Assembly: GCF_030418165.1 (NCBI RefSeq)
Contig: NZ_JAUHTQ010000001.1
Span: 62,001-126,000, forward strand
Length of the DNA: 64,000 nt
Source of the DNA: Ureibacillus aquaedulcis
Lineage (GTDB): Bacteria > Bacillota > Bacilli > Bacillales_A > Planococcaceae
Direction of reading: 5' to 3'
Made by a program: the position numbers and the translations under genes. The notes beneath the pieces were generated by a model that was not told where the DNA came from, ran no database searches, and saw only the letters and a program-made list of their open reading frames with translations. Below, in pieces: positions 25,128-33,503 of this stretch (the stretch's first letter is position 1; each line of letters starts with the position of its first letter).

Positions 25128-25232
25128 GTTATTAAAAATGTTCTAATGGAAATTTTGAGTTTCATAATGTTGCAATCTAAGGTTTCGAAGTTGTACAGTT
25201 TTTCTATTTTGGTTATTTAATGGAGTGATAAT

Positions 25233-25886
25233 ATGCTTGATTTTACTATCCTTTCTGAGAATTTTGATATGTTTTTAGAAGGATTCATAAATACTTTATA
25301 TGTAAGTTTTCTAGCTCTTATAGGGAGTTTTGTATTAGGAGCTATCTTAGCGATATTTCGAATTGCTCCCATTAAACCATTAAATTGGATTGGGACAATT
25401 TACGTTGAGTTTATTCGAAACATTCCGCTATTAATTATCTTATTTTTCATTTTTACAGGGCTTCCTGTATTTGAGATTCGATTAAGTGGTTTTGTTGCTG
25501 GGACATTAGCATTAATGATTTATACAGCAGCGTTTATTGCGGAAGCGATCCGTGCAGGTATTTTATCAGTACCAAAGGGACAAATGGAAGCTGCAAGATC
25601 ATCAGGTCTCACTTATACACAAGCAATGTTGCAGGTCATTTTACCTCAAGCTATTAAAATTGTTATTCCGCCATTAGGAAACCAATTTATAAATTTAGTA
25701 AAAAACTCGTCAGTATTAACGATTGTTGCGGCAGGAGAACTTATGTACCAAGGAGACTTGATTTCTTCTAGAACATTCGTAACATTTGATGTTTATATTT
25801 TTGTTGCTGTCTTTTACCTAATTATTACGCTTCCTTTAAGTTTGGGCGTAAATCGTTTAGAAAAAAGACTTGCAGTGAGTAATTAA
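25233..25886 (+). CDS. glnM: Polar amino acid ABC transporter permease (first)
   Basis: A 217-residue permease of the HisMQ type with about five transmembrane helices. An N-terminal GFINTLYVSFLALIGSFVLG is the HisMQ opening, FIRNIPLLIILFF is the conserved EFIRNTP-type motif, and the EAA loop reads MEAARSSGLTYTQAMLQVIL-P. It forms a heterodimer with the next gene product. The symbol is assigned from gene order only. Confidence 0.85.
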   Translation: MLDFTILSENFDMFLEGFINTLYVSFLALIGSFVLGAILAIFRIAPIKPLNWIGTIYVEFIRNIPLLIILFFIFTGLPVFEIRLSGFVAGTLALMIYTAAFIAEAIRAGILSVPKGQMEAARSSGLTYTQAMLQVILPQAIKIVIPPLGNQFINLVKNSSVLTIVAAGELMYQGDLISSRTFVTFDVYIFVAVFYLIITLPLSLGVNRLEKRLAVSN

Positions 25887-25899
25887 GGGGGTTAAGTGA

Positions 25900-26550
25900 A
25901 TGGATTTTATTGGAGCATATAGCCCTGACAATTTGATGTTTCTAGTTGAAGGTTTCTGGATTACACTTAAAGTAGCCGCAATTTCGATTGTGTTGAGTTT
26001 TTTAATTGGAGGTATATTAGGAATTCTCCGTTATGCGGATATTCCAGTTCTCTCCAAAATTGTAGCTGCCATCATAGAGATTATTCGTAACTTGCCTTTA
26101 CTGTTAATCATATTCTTTGTTTATTTCGCATTGCCGGAAATTGGTGTGAAGTTTAGTATCGAAGCATCTGCAATAATTGCATTAACAGTATTTGAGTCTG
26201 CCATGTTAGCTGAAATTATACGAAGTGGTTTGAATTCTGTACCAAAAGGACAGATTGAAGCAGGACGGTCTTCCGGACTAACATATATCCAAACTCTTGG
26301 GCACATTGTTTTGCCACAAGGGCTAAAGAAGATGGTACCACCAATAGTGAGTCAATTTATTTCGTTATTAAAGGATACATCGCTAGCAACGGTTATTGTT
26401 TTACCAGATTTAATGCATAACGCCCAGGTAATTAATGCACAAAGTATCAATTATATTGTACCAATCTTTATTCTGGTTGCATTAATGTACTTTGTTGTGA
26501 ATTATATCTTATCGATTGTAACAAGAAGATTAGAATTAAAAACGAGCTAA
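25900..26550 (+). CDS. glnP: Polar amino acid ABC transporter permease (second)
   Basis: A 216-residue HisMQ-type permease paralogous to the preceding one. Segments include EGFWITLKVAAISIVLSFLI, EIIRNLPLLLIIFF and the EAA loop IEAGRSSGLTYIQTLGHIVL-P. An AAGGGGG site precedes the ATG, 13 bases after the previous stop. It completes a four-component uptake system. Confidence 0.85.
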   Translation: MDFIGAYSPDNLMFLVEGFWITLKVAAISIVLSFLIGGILGILRYADIPVLSKIVAAIIEIIRNLPLLLIIFFVYFALPEIGVKFSIEASAIIALTVFESAMLAEIIRSGLNSVPKGQIEAGRSSGLTYIQTLGHIVLPQGLKKMVPPIVSQFISLLKDTSLATVIVLPDLMHNAQVINAQSINYIVPIFILVALMYFVVNYILSIVTRRLELKTS

Positions 26551-26556
26551 TGAAGG

Positions 26557-26586
26557 GAACTACCTAATGGGTAGTTTCTTTTTTTA
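26557..26586 (+). terminator. Terminator of the gln-type operon
   Basis: Stem gaactacc / ggtagttt (one G-U) with a loop of about five bases, then a T-rich run, close after the last permease. Confidence 0.85.
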
Positions 26587-26684
26587 TGGAAGATGCTGTT
26601 TTAGTAGAGACTATCGCGTTAGGTATCTATTAGCTTACATCAAGATTTTCTACCATGAAGTTACTTCGATAACTAAACAAAATG

Positions 26685-26718
26685 CAAAAAAGTAAGATGC
26701 ATATTCACGCATCTTACT
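26685..26718 (-). terminator. Terminator of the MarR-family gene (minus strand)
   Basis: Perfect ten-base-pair stem, agtaagatgc / gcatcttact, with an eight-base loop. On the minus strand it is followed by T6. Confidence 0.88.
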
Positions 26719-26761
26719 GAACGATTTGATGTACTGTATTTCGAAAATTAATATGCTGCTT

Positions 26762-27211
26762 TCAATCTTTTTTTATTTGCCCATTTCCAGTCACGAGACA
26801 TTTTTCAAAAATTGTATGTAACGTTTTAATTTCCTCATTTGTCAGCATGCCGAACATAGTATTAACCATTGCCGATACTTGTGTACGCGATTCTTTTAAA
26901 ATCTTTTCGCCTTCAGGGGTAATGGCGATCTGTGATGCACGGCGGTCGGCATTACTTTGTGTTTTTTCAATAAAGCCGCCATTAATAAGCTTTGATGTTA
27001 AAACCGTAACGCCACCCGTGGTCACTTTTAGGCGTTCAGCAATCGCAGAAGGGCGCTTTGGTCCTTCTTTTGCTAATAGATCTAACAGTAAAATATGAGA
27101 TTTTGAAAATCCTAGTATATTTTGTTGGTTCCACTCATTTGCCCATTTACGCTCCAATGAAGAGACAACTTCGAAAAGGGAGGAAAGGGATTCATGTCGT
27201 TGGTTATCCAT
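26762..27211 (-). CDS. MarR-family transcriptional regulator
   Basis: A 149-residue winged-helix repressor. The DNA-binding core reads ILLLDLLAKEGPKRPSAIAE, then LKVTTGGVTVLTSKLINGGF (recognition helix) and the wing TQSNADRRASQIAITPEG. Flanking N- and C-terminal helices form the dimer interface. The ATG at 27211 follows GGAG by nine bases. The longer GTG form would include the ribosome site. It lies 76 bases downstream of the Spx-like gene on the same strand and may respond to phenolic or oxidative stress, as MarR proteins near spx-type genes do. Ligand and targets are not visible. Confidence 0.88.
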   Translation of the reverse strand: MDNQRHESLSSLFEVVSSLERKWANEWNQQNILGFSKSHILLLDLLAKEGPKRPSAIAERLKVTTGGVTVLTSKLINGGFIEKTQSNADRRASQIAITPEGEKILKESRTQVSAMVNTMFGMLTNEEIKTLHTIFEKCLVTGNGQIKKD

Positions 27212-27287
27212 AATGTTCAGCTCCACTTACATAATTCATTTCGCAGGGTTGTACTTTTACGAAATTTCCTTCCGCTAGCCTAGCTGA

Positions 27288-27692
27288 TTACCCTTGTGCA
27301 GCGATTTGCTGCATTGCATTTAACTCGTAAGCACGCACTTTACGTGGAATGAATCTACGAATATCCATTTCGTTGTAACCAACTTGAATACGCTTTTCAT
27401 CAAGTAAAATTGGGCTGCGCAACATACGCGGATATTGCTGAATCAAGTTATAAAGATCTTGAATTGATAATTGCTCAATATCAATATTTAAGTTTTTAAA
27501 ATCATTTGAATTTGTTGCGATGATTTCATCAGTACCATCTTCAGTCATTCTTAAAATATTTTTAAATTCTGCTAATGTTAAAGGTTGAGATGTAATGCGT
27601 TTTTCAGTGAAATTAATTTCATTTTCTTTTAACCATTTGATAGCTTTTCGTGAAGAAGAACAGCTAGATTGAGTATAAATTGTAACTGTCAT
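27288..27692 (-). CDS. Spx/ArsC-family regulator with a CxxS active site
   Basis: 134 residues, almost the length of Spx (131). It matches Spx throughout: ILRMTEDGTDEII, LSIQDLYNLIQQYP, RSPILLDEKRIQVGYNE and RRFIPRKVRAYE. Gly53 corresponds to Gly52 of Spx, needed for contact with the RNA polymerase alpha C-terminal domain. The redox switch is altered: the N-terminal motif is C11-S-S-S14 (codons TGT TCT TCT TCA), where Spx has C10-x-x-C13. It may act independently of disulfide formation or sense oxidants through a single cysteine. The GGGAG site precedes the ATG by six bases. Confidence 0.9.
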   Translation of the reverse strand: MTVTIYTQSSCSSSRKAIKWLKENEINFTEKRITSQPLTLAEFKNILRMTEDGTDEIIATNSNDFKNLNIDIEQLSIQDLYNLIQQYPRMLRSPILLDEKRIQVGYNEMDIRRFIPRKVRAYELNAMQQIAAQG

Positions 27693-27730
27693 AAAATCTC
27701 CCCGCTTTCATATATTTTAAAGTTTCGTAA

Positions 27731-27791
27731 CTTTATTGGTAAGATATTTTGTTTATATTAATATCTTACCAGTAAGTTAATTGTAAGTCAA
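27731..27791 (-). promoter_or_regulatory. Promoter and overlapping dyad ahead of the Spx-like gene
   Basis: On the minus strand, TTGACT (27791-27786) and TAAGAT (27768-27763) are spaced by 17 bases, a good sigma-A promoter. The -10 lies in a dyad cttac-tg-gtaag (27776-27765). A longer inverted repeat pairs tggtaagatatt (from 27737) with aatatcttacca (ending 27771). Such overlap suggests repression, possibly by the adjacent MarR-family protein. Confidence 0.55.
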
Positions 27792-28019
27792 TAGTAAGTG
27801 CATCTTTTTAAGTGGGCCTGTTACATTAAATTAATAACCGTTTTTCTATAAATATATACGTCTTTAAGGAAAAAAAGTTTCAAATATTTGCATATTTAAA
27901 TTTTTGCTGCTAATTTGAAACACTCATTTTGAAGGTTAAACAATATTGAAAAGTTAAATTTCGTATTTTGAGAGACTTTGAAAAAGTTAGTAGAATACAT
28001 GTTAGGAGGTGGGTTCCTA

Positions 28020-28986
28020 ATGTGGAAAAGGCAAGAGCCCGTATCTATTCCAATGTTGGAGGCTTTGTTAAGACGCCTACCGATAGAGGAGGCAAAGTTT
28101 TTTGAGGAAAAGCTGAGGCGTGAAAAGTCAGGATTATACGGGGAGCAACGTTTAGACAGGGAATGGCTCGATTTTCAGATCCAGGCACCTTTTGTGCTAT
28201 TGAACGGACTTAGATTTGAAAATGAGGCAGGGTATACACACCAGATAGATAGGATATTTGTTTTTGTCCTAATTTTGTTTTTGTGTTGGAAGCAAAAAAT
28301 ATTTCAGGTCGTATAGATATTGATGATGAAACCAATCAATGCACTCGAACAAGAGTGATGGAAGTATTGGGGGGTTCATGAATCCTATTGATCAGGTAAG
28401 GAGACACGGAGGCTTTGTTAGGGGCTGCTTGAGGGAACTCGGAATTTTAATGCCTGTGGTGTGCGGAGTAGTCTTCTGTAACTCTAACTCGATCATTGGG
28501 AAAGTGAATGCCCGGGATGTACTTGTATTTCAGGTAACCGGGTTAAGATATAAAATTGAGCGATTGTTTACTCAGTTCTCAAAGTCTGTAATCGATGTGA
28601 GTCAGATGCATTTTATTGCGGAGAAGTTGAATACTCGTTGAAAAAAGTATTCGTGGAAACCTAAATATGATAAAAGTAAGCTGCAGAGAGGAGTTTTGTG
28701 TAGTCTATGTAACTATCGTGTTCTAATGCAATATAGGTATGGGAAGTGGGAGTGCATACGGTGTGGGAATGTAGATGACTATGCGTTTTATGAAGCATTG
28801 CAAGAATATCGGTTACTGTAGGGGGATTGGATAAGCAATAGCGAATTTAGAGAGTTTATGGGGATAAAATCAGAAAAAACAGCTTATCGGTTACTAAAAA
28901 GTCTAAACTTGAGCAGTGAGGGAAGTTATTGGAATCGAAAATATATGATTCAAGTAGATATTCTTCAAATTTCCGGTAAACTATAA
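28020..28986 (+). pseudogene. Decayed NERD-domain (nuclease-related) protein gene
   Basis: The remains of one gene are spread over three frames. Residues from the ATG at 28020 (AGGAGGT site) include LYGEQRLDREWLDFQ and NEAGYTHQIDRIFV, a NERD domain start. The frame then shifts near 28265-28285, where VFVLEAKNISGRID continues the same domain. A second shift near 28375 leads to NPIDQVRRHGGFVR, after which the frame is interrupted by an in-frame TGA (28639-28641) and TAG (28819-28821). Between them lies a zinc-ribbon with two CxxC pairs (CSLC, CIRC). A possible helix-turn-helix tail ends at a TAA at 28984-28986. An intact copy would be roughly 320 residues. Clearly non-functional. Confidence 0.75.
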
Positions 28987-29063
28987 AAAATGTCCGGTAA
29001 ATCGAGAAATGTGTCCGGTAAAAATTAAAAAGTGACCGGTATTATCATAAATTTGTCCGGTAA
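28971..29063. repeat. 21-bp-periodic array, unit core ccggta
   Basis: The core ccggta starts at 28973, 28994, 29015, 29036 and 29057, an exact 21-base period over five copies. Four of the five have the extended form tccggtaaa, and the fourth is accggtatt. The bases between cores vary. The array starts in the last codons of the dead NERD gene and has no coding potential of its own. From 29064 to 29234 I see no gene. Confidence 0.8.
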
Positions 29064-29234
29064 ACAAATTTATATAGCTACACTATATAACCGAATCTGA
29101 AATTTTTAACACTTAGTAATAATTTTTTGACCAAACTTTAAAAATAGCCAAATTAATTCTTTCAGCGTCCTTTCAGCTGCACCAAAATAGCAAATCATAA
29201 CCTAAAAGTTCACCTATCCGCAACCACACACCTA

Positions 29235-29271
29235 TAAAAAAACGGATCAAGCTGCAGTTCAGCTCAATCCG
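29235..29271 (-). terminator. Terminator of the ABC-F gene (minus strand)
   Basis: Stem cggatcaagctg / cagctcaatccg (two wobble pairs in RNA) with a five-base loop. An A run on the left gives T on the minus strand. It lies 20 bases after the ABC-F stop. Confidence 0.85.
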
Positions 29272-29290
29272 CTTTCCATCAAATTCAATC

Positions 29291-30859
29291 CTATAAATCT
29301 GTCTTCCCGGTTGTAAACCAGTCTTGTACGTTCCATACTTTTGTCGCAAGGCCTTCGTAGAATTCTGGTTCGTGCGATACTAGGACGATTGTGCCTTTGA
29401 ATTCCTTCATGGCACGCTTTAACTCCGCTTTTGCATCGACATCCAAGTGGTTTGTTGGTTCGTCAAAGATTAACCAGTTTGTTTCATCCATCATCAGTTT
29501 ACATAGGCGTACTTTTGCTTGTTCGCCCCCGGATAATGAATTTAAAGGACGTGTAATATGGTCAGTTTTCAGGCCTGCACGTGCCAAAGCTGCACGAACC
29601 TGTGCCTGTTCCATCGACGGGAAGGCATTCCATACATCATCAATCGGTGTAATTTTATCCGCTTTTACTTCTTGTTCAAAGTAAGAAGGCGCCAAGTAGT
29701 CACCAAGAATTACACTTCCATCAAGTGGTCTTACTTTTCCAAGCATTGTTTTTAGAAGGGTCGATTTCCCGACACCGTTCATGCCGACAAGGGCAATTTT
29801 CTCTCCGCGCTCAATCATGAAGGTAAGGGGAGGAAGTAATGGCTTTTCTTTATCGTACCCGATCACAAGGTTTTCGGCTTCTACTACATAGCGACTTGGA
29901 GTGCGCGCTTCCTTAAAGCTGAATTCAGGTTTCACGGCTGTCTCTGGACGGTCGATTCGTTCTAGGCGGTCCAGCTGTTTGGCGCGAGATTTCGCACGGC
30001 CCGTTGTAGAGTAGCGGGCTTTATTTTTTGCGATGAAGTCCTCTTGCTTTTTAATGAATTCTTGTTGTTTTTCATAAGCATCGATATGCTGACGCTTATT
30101 AATTTCTGCAAGCTCCAGAAATTTCTCGTATGTTGCTGTGTAGCGTGTTAGTTTAGAGAACTCGAGCTGGAAGATAACGTCTACAGTTTCATTCATGAAC
30201 TCTGTATCATGTGAAATTAGTAAAAATGCATGTGGATAGTTTTTGAGATAGTTTTTCAACCAAGTAACATGCTCTTCATCCAAATAGTTTGTCGGCTCAT
30301 CCAGTAGCAGCACTTTTGGTTTTTCAAGTAATAACTTAGCCAGTAAAACCTTTGTACGCTGACCACCGGAAAGAGCTGCCACATCGCGCTCCAGACCGAT
30401 TGCATCTAAACCAAGACCGCGAGCAACTTCCTCTATTTTGATATCTAGGCTGTAAAAATCCCCGGCATCCAAAGCATCTTGTACTTCGGCCATTTGTTCA
30501 AGCAACTCTTCTAATTCTTCGGGTGTAGCGTCACCCATTTTATTTGCAATTTCATTCAGTTCTTCTTCCTTTTTATAAAGAGGAAGGAAGGCATCACGTA
30601 ATGCGTCTCGCATTGTGCGGCCCGCTGTTAGTACTGTATGTTGGTCCAAATATCCGTAATGTGTGCCGGGAAGCCACTCTACACGACCTGTGTCATGAAT
30701 CGTTTGCCCGGTAATAATCCCCATTAATGTAGATTTTCCTACACCGTTTGCTCCGACTAATCCGATATGATCGCCTTCAACAAGGCGGAATGAAACATCC
30801 TTAAAAAGGGTGCGATCACCAAAGGAATGACCTAAATTTTCTACTGTTAATATTGCCAT
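29291..30859 (-). CDS. ABC-F family ATPase (YfmM-like)
   Basis: A 522-residue cytoplasmic protein with two ABC domains and no membrane segment. Walker A motifs are VGANGVGKST (about residue 34) and VGMNGVGKST (about 359). Signatures are ALSGGQRTKVLLAKLL and SLSGGEQAKVRLCKLM, and Walker B motifs are VLLLDEPTNYLDEEH and WLIFDEPTNHLDVDA. The linker between domains is a charged helical pair (about residues 240-310) with KARYSTTGRAKSRAKQ, the part that reaches the ribosomal P/E site in translation factors. Length and motifs suggest the YfmM branch. A role in rescuing or tuning translating ribosomes is inferred, and antibiotic protection is not indicated. A GGAGG site precedes the ATG. Confidence 0.88.
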   Translation of the reverse strand: MAILTVENLGHSFGDRTLFKDVSFRLVEGDHIGLVGANGVGKSTLMGIITGQTIHDTGRVEWLPGTHYGYLDQHTVLTAGRTMRDALRDAFLPLYKKEEELNEIANKMGDATPEELEELLEQMAEVQDALDAGDFYSLDIKIEEVARGLGLDAIGLERDVAALSGGQRTKVLLAKLLLEKPKVLLLDEPTNYLDEEHVTWLKNYLKNYPHAFLLISHDTEFMNETVDVIFQLEFSKLTRYTATYEKFLELAEINKRQHIDAYEKQQEFIKKQEDFIAKNKARYSTTGRAKSRAKQLDRLERIDRPETAVKPEFSFKEARTPSRYVVEAENLVIGYDKEKPLLPPLTFMIERGEKIALVGMNGVGKSTLLKTMLGKVRPLDGSVILGDYLAPSYFEQEVKADKITPIDDVWNAFPSMEQAQVRAALARAGLKTDHITRPLNSLSGGEQAKVRLCKLMMDETNWLIFDEPTNHLDVDAKAELKRAMKEFKGTIVLVSHEPEFYEGLATKVWNVQDWFTTGKTDL

Positions 30860-30961
30860 ACCAAATTCCTCCGATAATAAATTCGTATCATGTGTTAATT
30901 ACTATTAAAACTCGACTGTGGTTTTTTATATGAACACAAAAAAATAATCATCCATATTCGC

Positions 30962-30994
30962 AAAAAAACTCGCGGGTTACGACAACGCCGCGAG
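30962..30994 (-). terminator. Terminator overlapping the end of the coiled-coil gene
   Basis: Stem ctcgcgg / ccgcgag with a twelve-base loop that contains the stop codon of the upstream gene; T7 follows on the minus strand. It has an unusually tight overlap with coding sequence. Confidence 0.8.
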
Positions 30995-31165
30995 CTGTTT
31001 GTTCAGTTGGGCAAGTTGTTTTTCCATGTTGGAAAGGCGCTCTTCTGCTTTTGCAACAGAATCGGCATGACCTGTACTTTCAAGCTTTTCTATATCACCT
31101 TGAAGATTGATATAATCCATTTTTAATTCTGCAATTTGTTGTTGAAGCTCTGATTTCGTAGCCAT
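30977..31165 (-). CDS. Short coiled-coil protein (SE1832-like)
   Basis: 62 residues, almost entirely one or two amphipathic helices with heptad-like spacing of Leu/Ile/Met: LQQQIAELKMDYINLQGDIE, then LSNMEKQLAQLNKQLAAL. It resembles short conserved proteins of Bacillales annotated as SE1832 family, with no known function. AAGGAG lies ten bases before the ATG, and it has its own terminator, so I regard it as a true gene. Confidence 0.7.
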   Translation of the reverse strand: MATKSELQQQIAELKMDYINLQGDIEKLESTGHADSVAKAEERLSNMEKQLAQLNKQLAALS

Positions 31166-31281
31166 GTTTCCAACGCTCCTTATTCTGTAAGTACTTAAGA
31201 ATATTGTATCATAGGAAGGAGCAGTTTTTCATTAATAATGAAAAACCAGCTTTTCTAAAATCTATCAATCTATTCCTGCAA

Positions 31282-31317
31282 AATAAAAGCACTTTGGCTA
31301 CTCGTCCAAAGTGCTTT
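31282..31317 (-). terminator. Terminator of the PseG-like gene (minus strand)
   Basis: Perfect 12-base-pair stem, aaagcactttgg / ccaaagtgcttt, with an eight-base loop. T-rich sequence follows on the minus strand. Confidence 0.88.
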
Positions 31318-31330
31318 CATCATAGAAGTT

Positions 31331-32380
31331 TTACAATGACACCATGTTATGGCGTTCATATGCGAAATCCAGTAGAAGTGATTTAATCACATCGTTGTTA
31401 TCTTGAATTTCAAGCTGAAATTGCTTCCTTACAGCTCTTTCGCGTCTTGCTTCATGCAGCAGCATTTCCATTACGGCATTTTGAATATTGGATTGTTTCA
31501 TTTTGCGGCCTAAGCCGAGATGAATAAATCCATTATGCTCCCTAGGGAAAGCATTGTTCAGCTCACGTTCATTTTGTGCGGCTGTAATGCAAGGAATACC
31601 AACTGCAGCCACTTTATATGGGGTGTAGTTCGCATTGCAAATGATCATATCGGCTTCAGGCAAGAGTTTGTCCAAAGCATGGTCATCTTTTAAAATCTTT
31701 GTATTGCGACGGCTAAGAACCATCATTTGCAAATCCTCCACTGAGTGCTTGTACTCCCGGTCAATAGCAACCGTCACGCGTAACGGAATTTGCAATTGTG
31801 TTAAATGACGCAAAGTTCGGTAGGTTAAATTGTTTTCGTCGCCATCCTCATAGGCAACAACAATATGTGGCGGGTTAGATAGTTCATTTGAAACTCGTTC
31901 ATTCGCAATCGTCTTAAGAGATTCCCTTACAGCAAAGGCAAAGCTGCCTGATAAAATATTCTGGGCAGTATTCTCCCTGACTTCTTCAAAAAGAGCAACA
32001 ATATTGCAGTCCGCAAGAATGGCCCCTTCACCAAAATCATCAAAATGTACAATGGTCTTACAGAACGGTCTTAGCTGTTCAATTTGTTCCACTAATGTAT
32101 CTTTTCCATCCTGAATGATTAAATCTGGTTCTAGATTTCGGATTTGCGTTTTCAGCTCTGTGTAATGATCAAATAAGATAGGAGAAAGCTGTTCATCCGT
32201 GAAAATTTCGATGGCTTCTTGTCCATCCTGTTTTAAAAAAATATAGACACTCTCTTCTTCCTTTAAAAGTCTTGCTAGTATTGCTACACGTTCAAGTGGA
32301 TAATATCCTTTAATTGCACTATGCTCAACGATAAAGGCGATTTTCTTTTTTAAAGAAGTTACACTAAGTTCATTCTGCAT
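31331..32380 (-). CDS. GT-B-fold, PseG/SpsG-like protein
   Basis: 349 residues. The pattern suggests a two-domain GT-B-like fold. It has an N-terminal half with KIAFIVEHSAIKGYYPLERV (a nucleotide-sugar enzyme-like opening), DLIIQDGKDT and IVHFDDFGEGAILADCNIVA. A C-terminal half has HIVVAYEDGDENNLTYRTL, ADMIICNANYTPYKVAAVGI and ALGIP-type acceptance loops. This resembles the PseG/SpsG group that hydrolyses or transfers UDP-linked sugars in surface-sugar pathways. No other surface-polysaccharide gene is adjacent, so it is an orphan. Classification is by pattern, and the enzymatic role is uncertain. Confidence 0.5.
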   Translation of the reverse strand: MQNELSVTSLKKKIAFIVEHSAIKGYYPLERVAILARLLKEEESVYIFLKQDGQEAIEIFTDEQLSPILFDHYTELKTQIRNLEPDLIIQDGKDTLVEQIEQLRPFCKTIVHFDDFGEGAILADCNIVALFEEVRENTAQNILSGSFAFAVRESLKTIANERVSNELSNPPHIVVAYEDGDENNLTYRTLRHLTQLQIPLRVTVAIDREYKHSVEDLQMMVLSRRNTKILKDDHALDKLLPEADMIICNANYTPYKVAAVGIPCITAAQNERELNNAFPREHNGFIHLGLGRKMKQSNIQNAVMEMLLHEARRERAVRKQFQLEIQDNNDVIKSLLLDFAYERHNMVSL

Positions 32381-32532
32381 AAAATCCCATCCTTTCCCAA
32401 CTATTAATTAAATTATGGTGAAAAATTAGAAAGTATGTGTGAAAATTAACAATAGAGTCATTACAAAGAGGTAACATAGATTTTCAAGTTTATGCGCTGG
32501 CATAGAGAAAGATGATAGGAAGTGAAAGAAAT

Positions 32533-33345
32533 ATGGAAATGCGCTCGGCTATTGTCGTTGGGGGAACGGGTTTAGTAGGCTCGAACCTGGTGAAATTACT
32601 GTGTGAAAGTGAAGAATATGTTTCCGTCACTGTCATCGCTCGAAGAGAAATAGCATTCGAGCACCCGAAGCTAACTGTGAAAATACGTTCTTTCAATCAA
32701 TTGGAAGAAAAAGATATTGGGTTTGCACACGAAGTTTTTTGTTGTCTCGGTACGACAATCAAAAAAGCGGGGTCGCGCGCGAATTTTGAAAAGGTAGATG
32801 TAGAATATCCCCTGCAAATAGCATCTCTAGCCAAAAAGTGCGGCATCATGCATTTCATTATCATTTCGGCTATGGGAGCCAACGAGAAATCGCGAATCTA
32901 CTACAATAGAGTAAAAGGGAAACTTGAAAAAGAGTTGATTGCTTTGGAACTGCCACAATTCTCCATTGTTAGGCCATCTTTATTGGTAGGGGAACGAAGC
33001 GAGTTTCGGTTTGGCGAGAAGGCGGGGGAATGGGTATTAAAAGTGATAAACCCGCTTTTAATCGGTCCAATGAAAAAGTACCGCTCCATTGAAGCTGTAC
33101 AGCTAGCGTTAGCTATGAAAATCATTGCACTATCTGCGAAAAAATCACCCGTTACTATTTATAATTCTGCCGAACTCTCTAGTATGAAAATGCCCGAATT
33201 ACAAGAAGATGAGCTGGTTTCACGAGATGCCCTTTTTAATTGGGATAAATTCAAAGACGAGGAGCTAGTACCAATTGATGAAGAAGTCGTGTTTAACCGG
33301 GAGAAGCTTCAAGAGCTGCAAGTGAAAAATCAAGCAAAACAATAA
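32533..33345 (+). CDS. NAD(P)-binding Rossmann-fold oxidoreductase (TIP30/HTATIP2-like)
   Basis: 270 residues, an atypical short-chain dehydrogenase/epimerase. The nucleotide-binding motif is AIVVGGTGLVGSNLV at about residues 6-20, with VTVIARR as the following strand. HFIIISAMGAN, then SRIYYNRVKGKLE, places a Y-x-x-x-K pair in the typical active-site position, and FSIVRPSLLVGER is also typical. The ATG at 32533 is preferred. It follows an AGGAAG element by about ten bases, and the upstream ATG at 32512 would place that element inside the gene. The substrate is unknown. Confidence 0.75.
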   Translation: MEMRSAIVVGGTGLVGSNLVKLLCESEEYVSVTVIARREIAFEHPKLTVKIRSFNQLEEKDIGFAHEVFCCLGTTIKKAGSRANFEKVDVEYPLQIASLAKKCGIMHFIIISAMGANEKSRIYYNRVKGKLEKELIALELPQFSIVRPSLLVGERSEFRFGEKAGEWVLKVINPLLIGPMKKYRSIEAVQLALAMKIIALSAKKSPVTIYNSAELSSMKMPELQEDELVSRDALFNWDKFKDEELVPIDEEVVFNREKLQELQVKNQAKQ

Positions 33346-33369
33346 ATAGTTATTATGGAATGAAAGAAC

Positions 33370-33407
33370 GTCCTCCGCAAATACTAATTTAGCGGAAGGG
33401 CTTTTTT
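33370..33407 (+). terminator. Intrinsic terminator
   Basis: An imperfect stem, gtcctccgc / gcggaaggg, with a loop of about 13 bases and T7. It follows the Rossmann-fold gene. Confidence 0.7.
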
Positions 33408-33503
33408 TATTTTCATCTTCGCAACAAAACAAATACTTCAACGAACAGTACTATCAATGTTTGGTATATGAAAAATTAATCAGTTGTATAAAGGGGTAGT
33501 ACA

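Noticed and set aside
28971-29063. CRISPR array
   Set aside because: The unit is a short core with a 21-base period; there are no unique spacers of CRISPR length and no cas genes.
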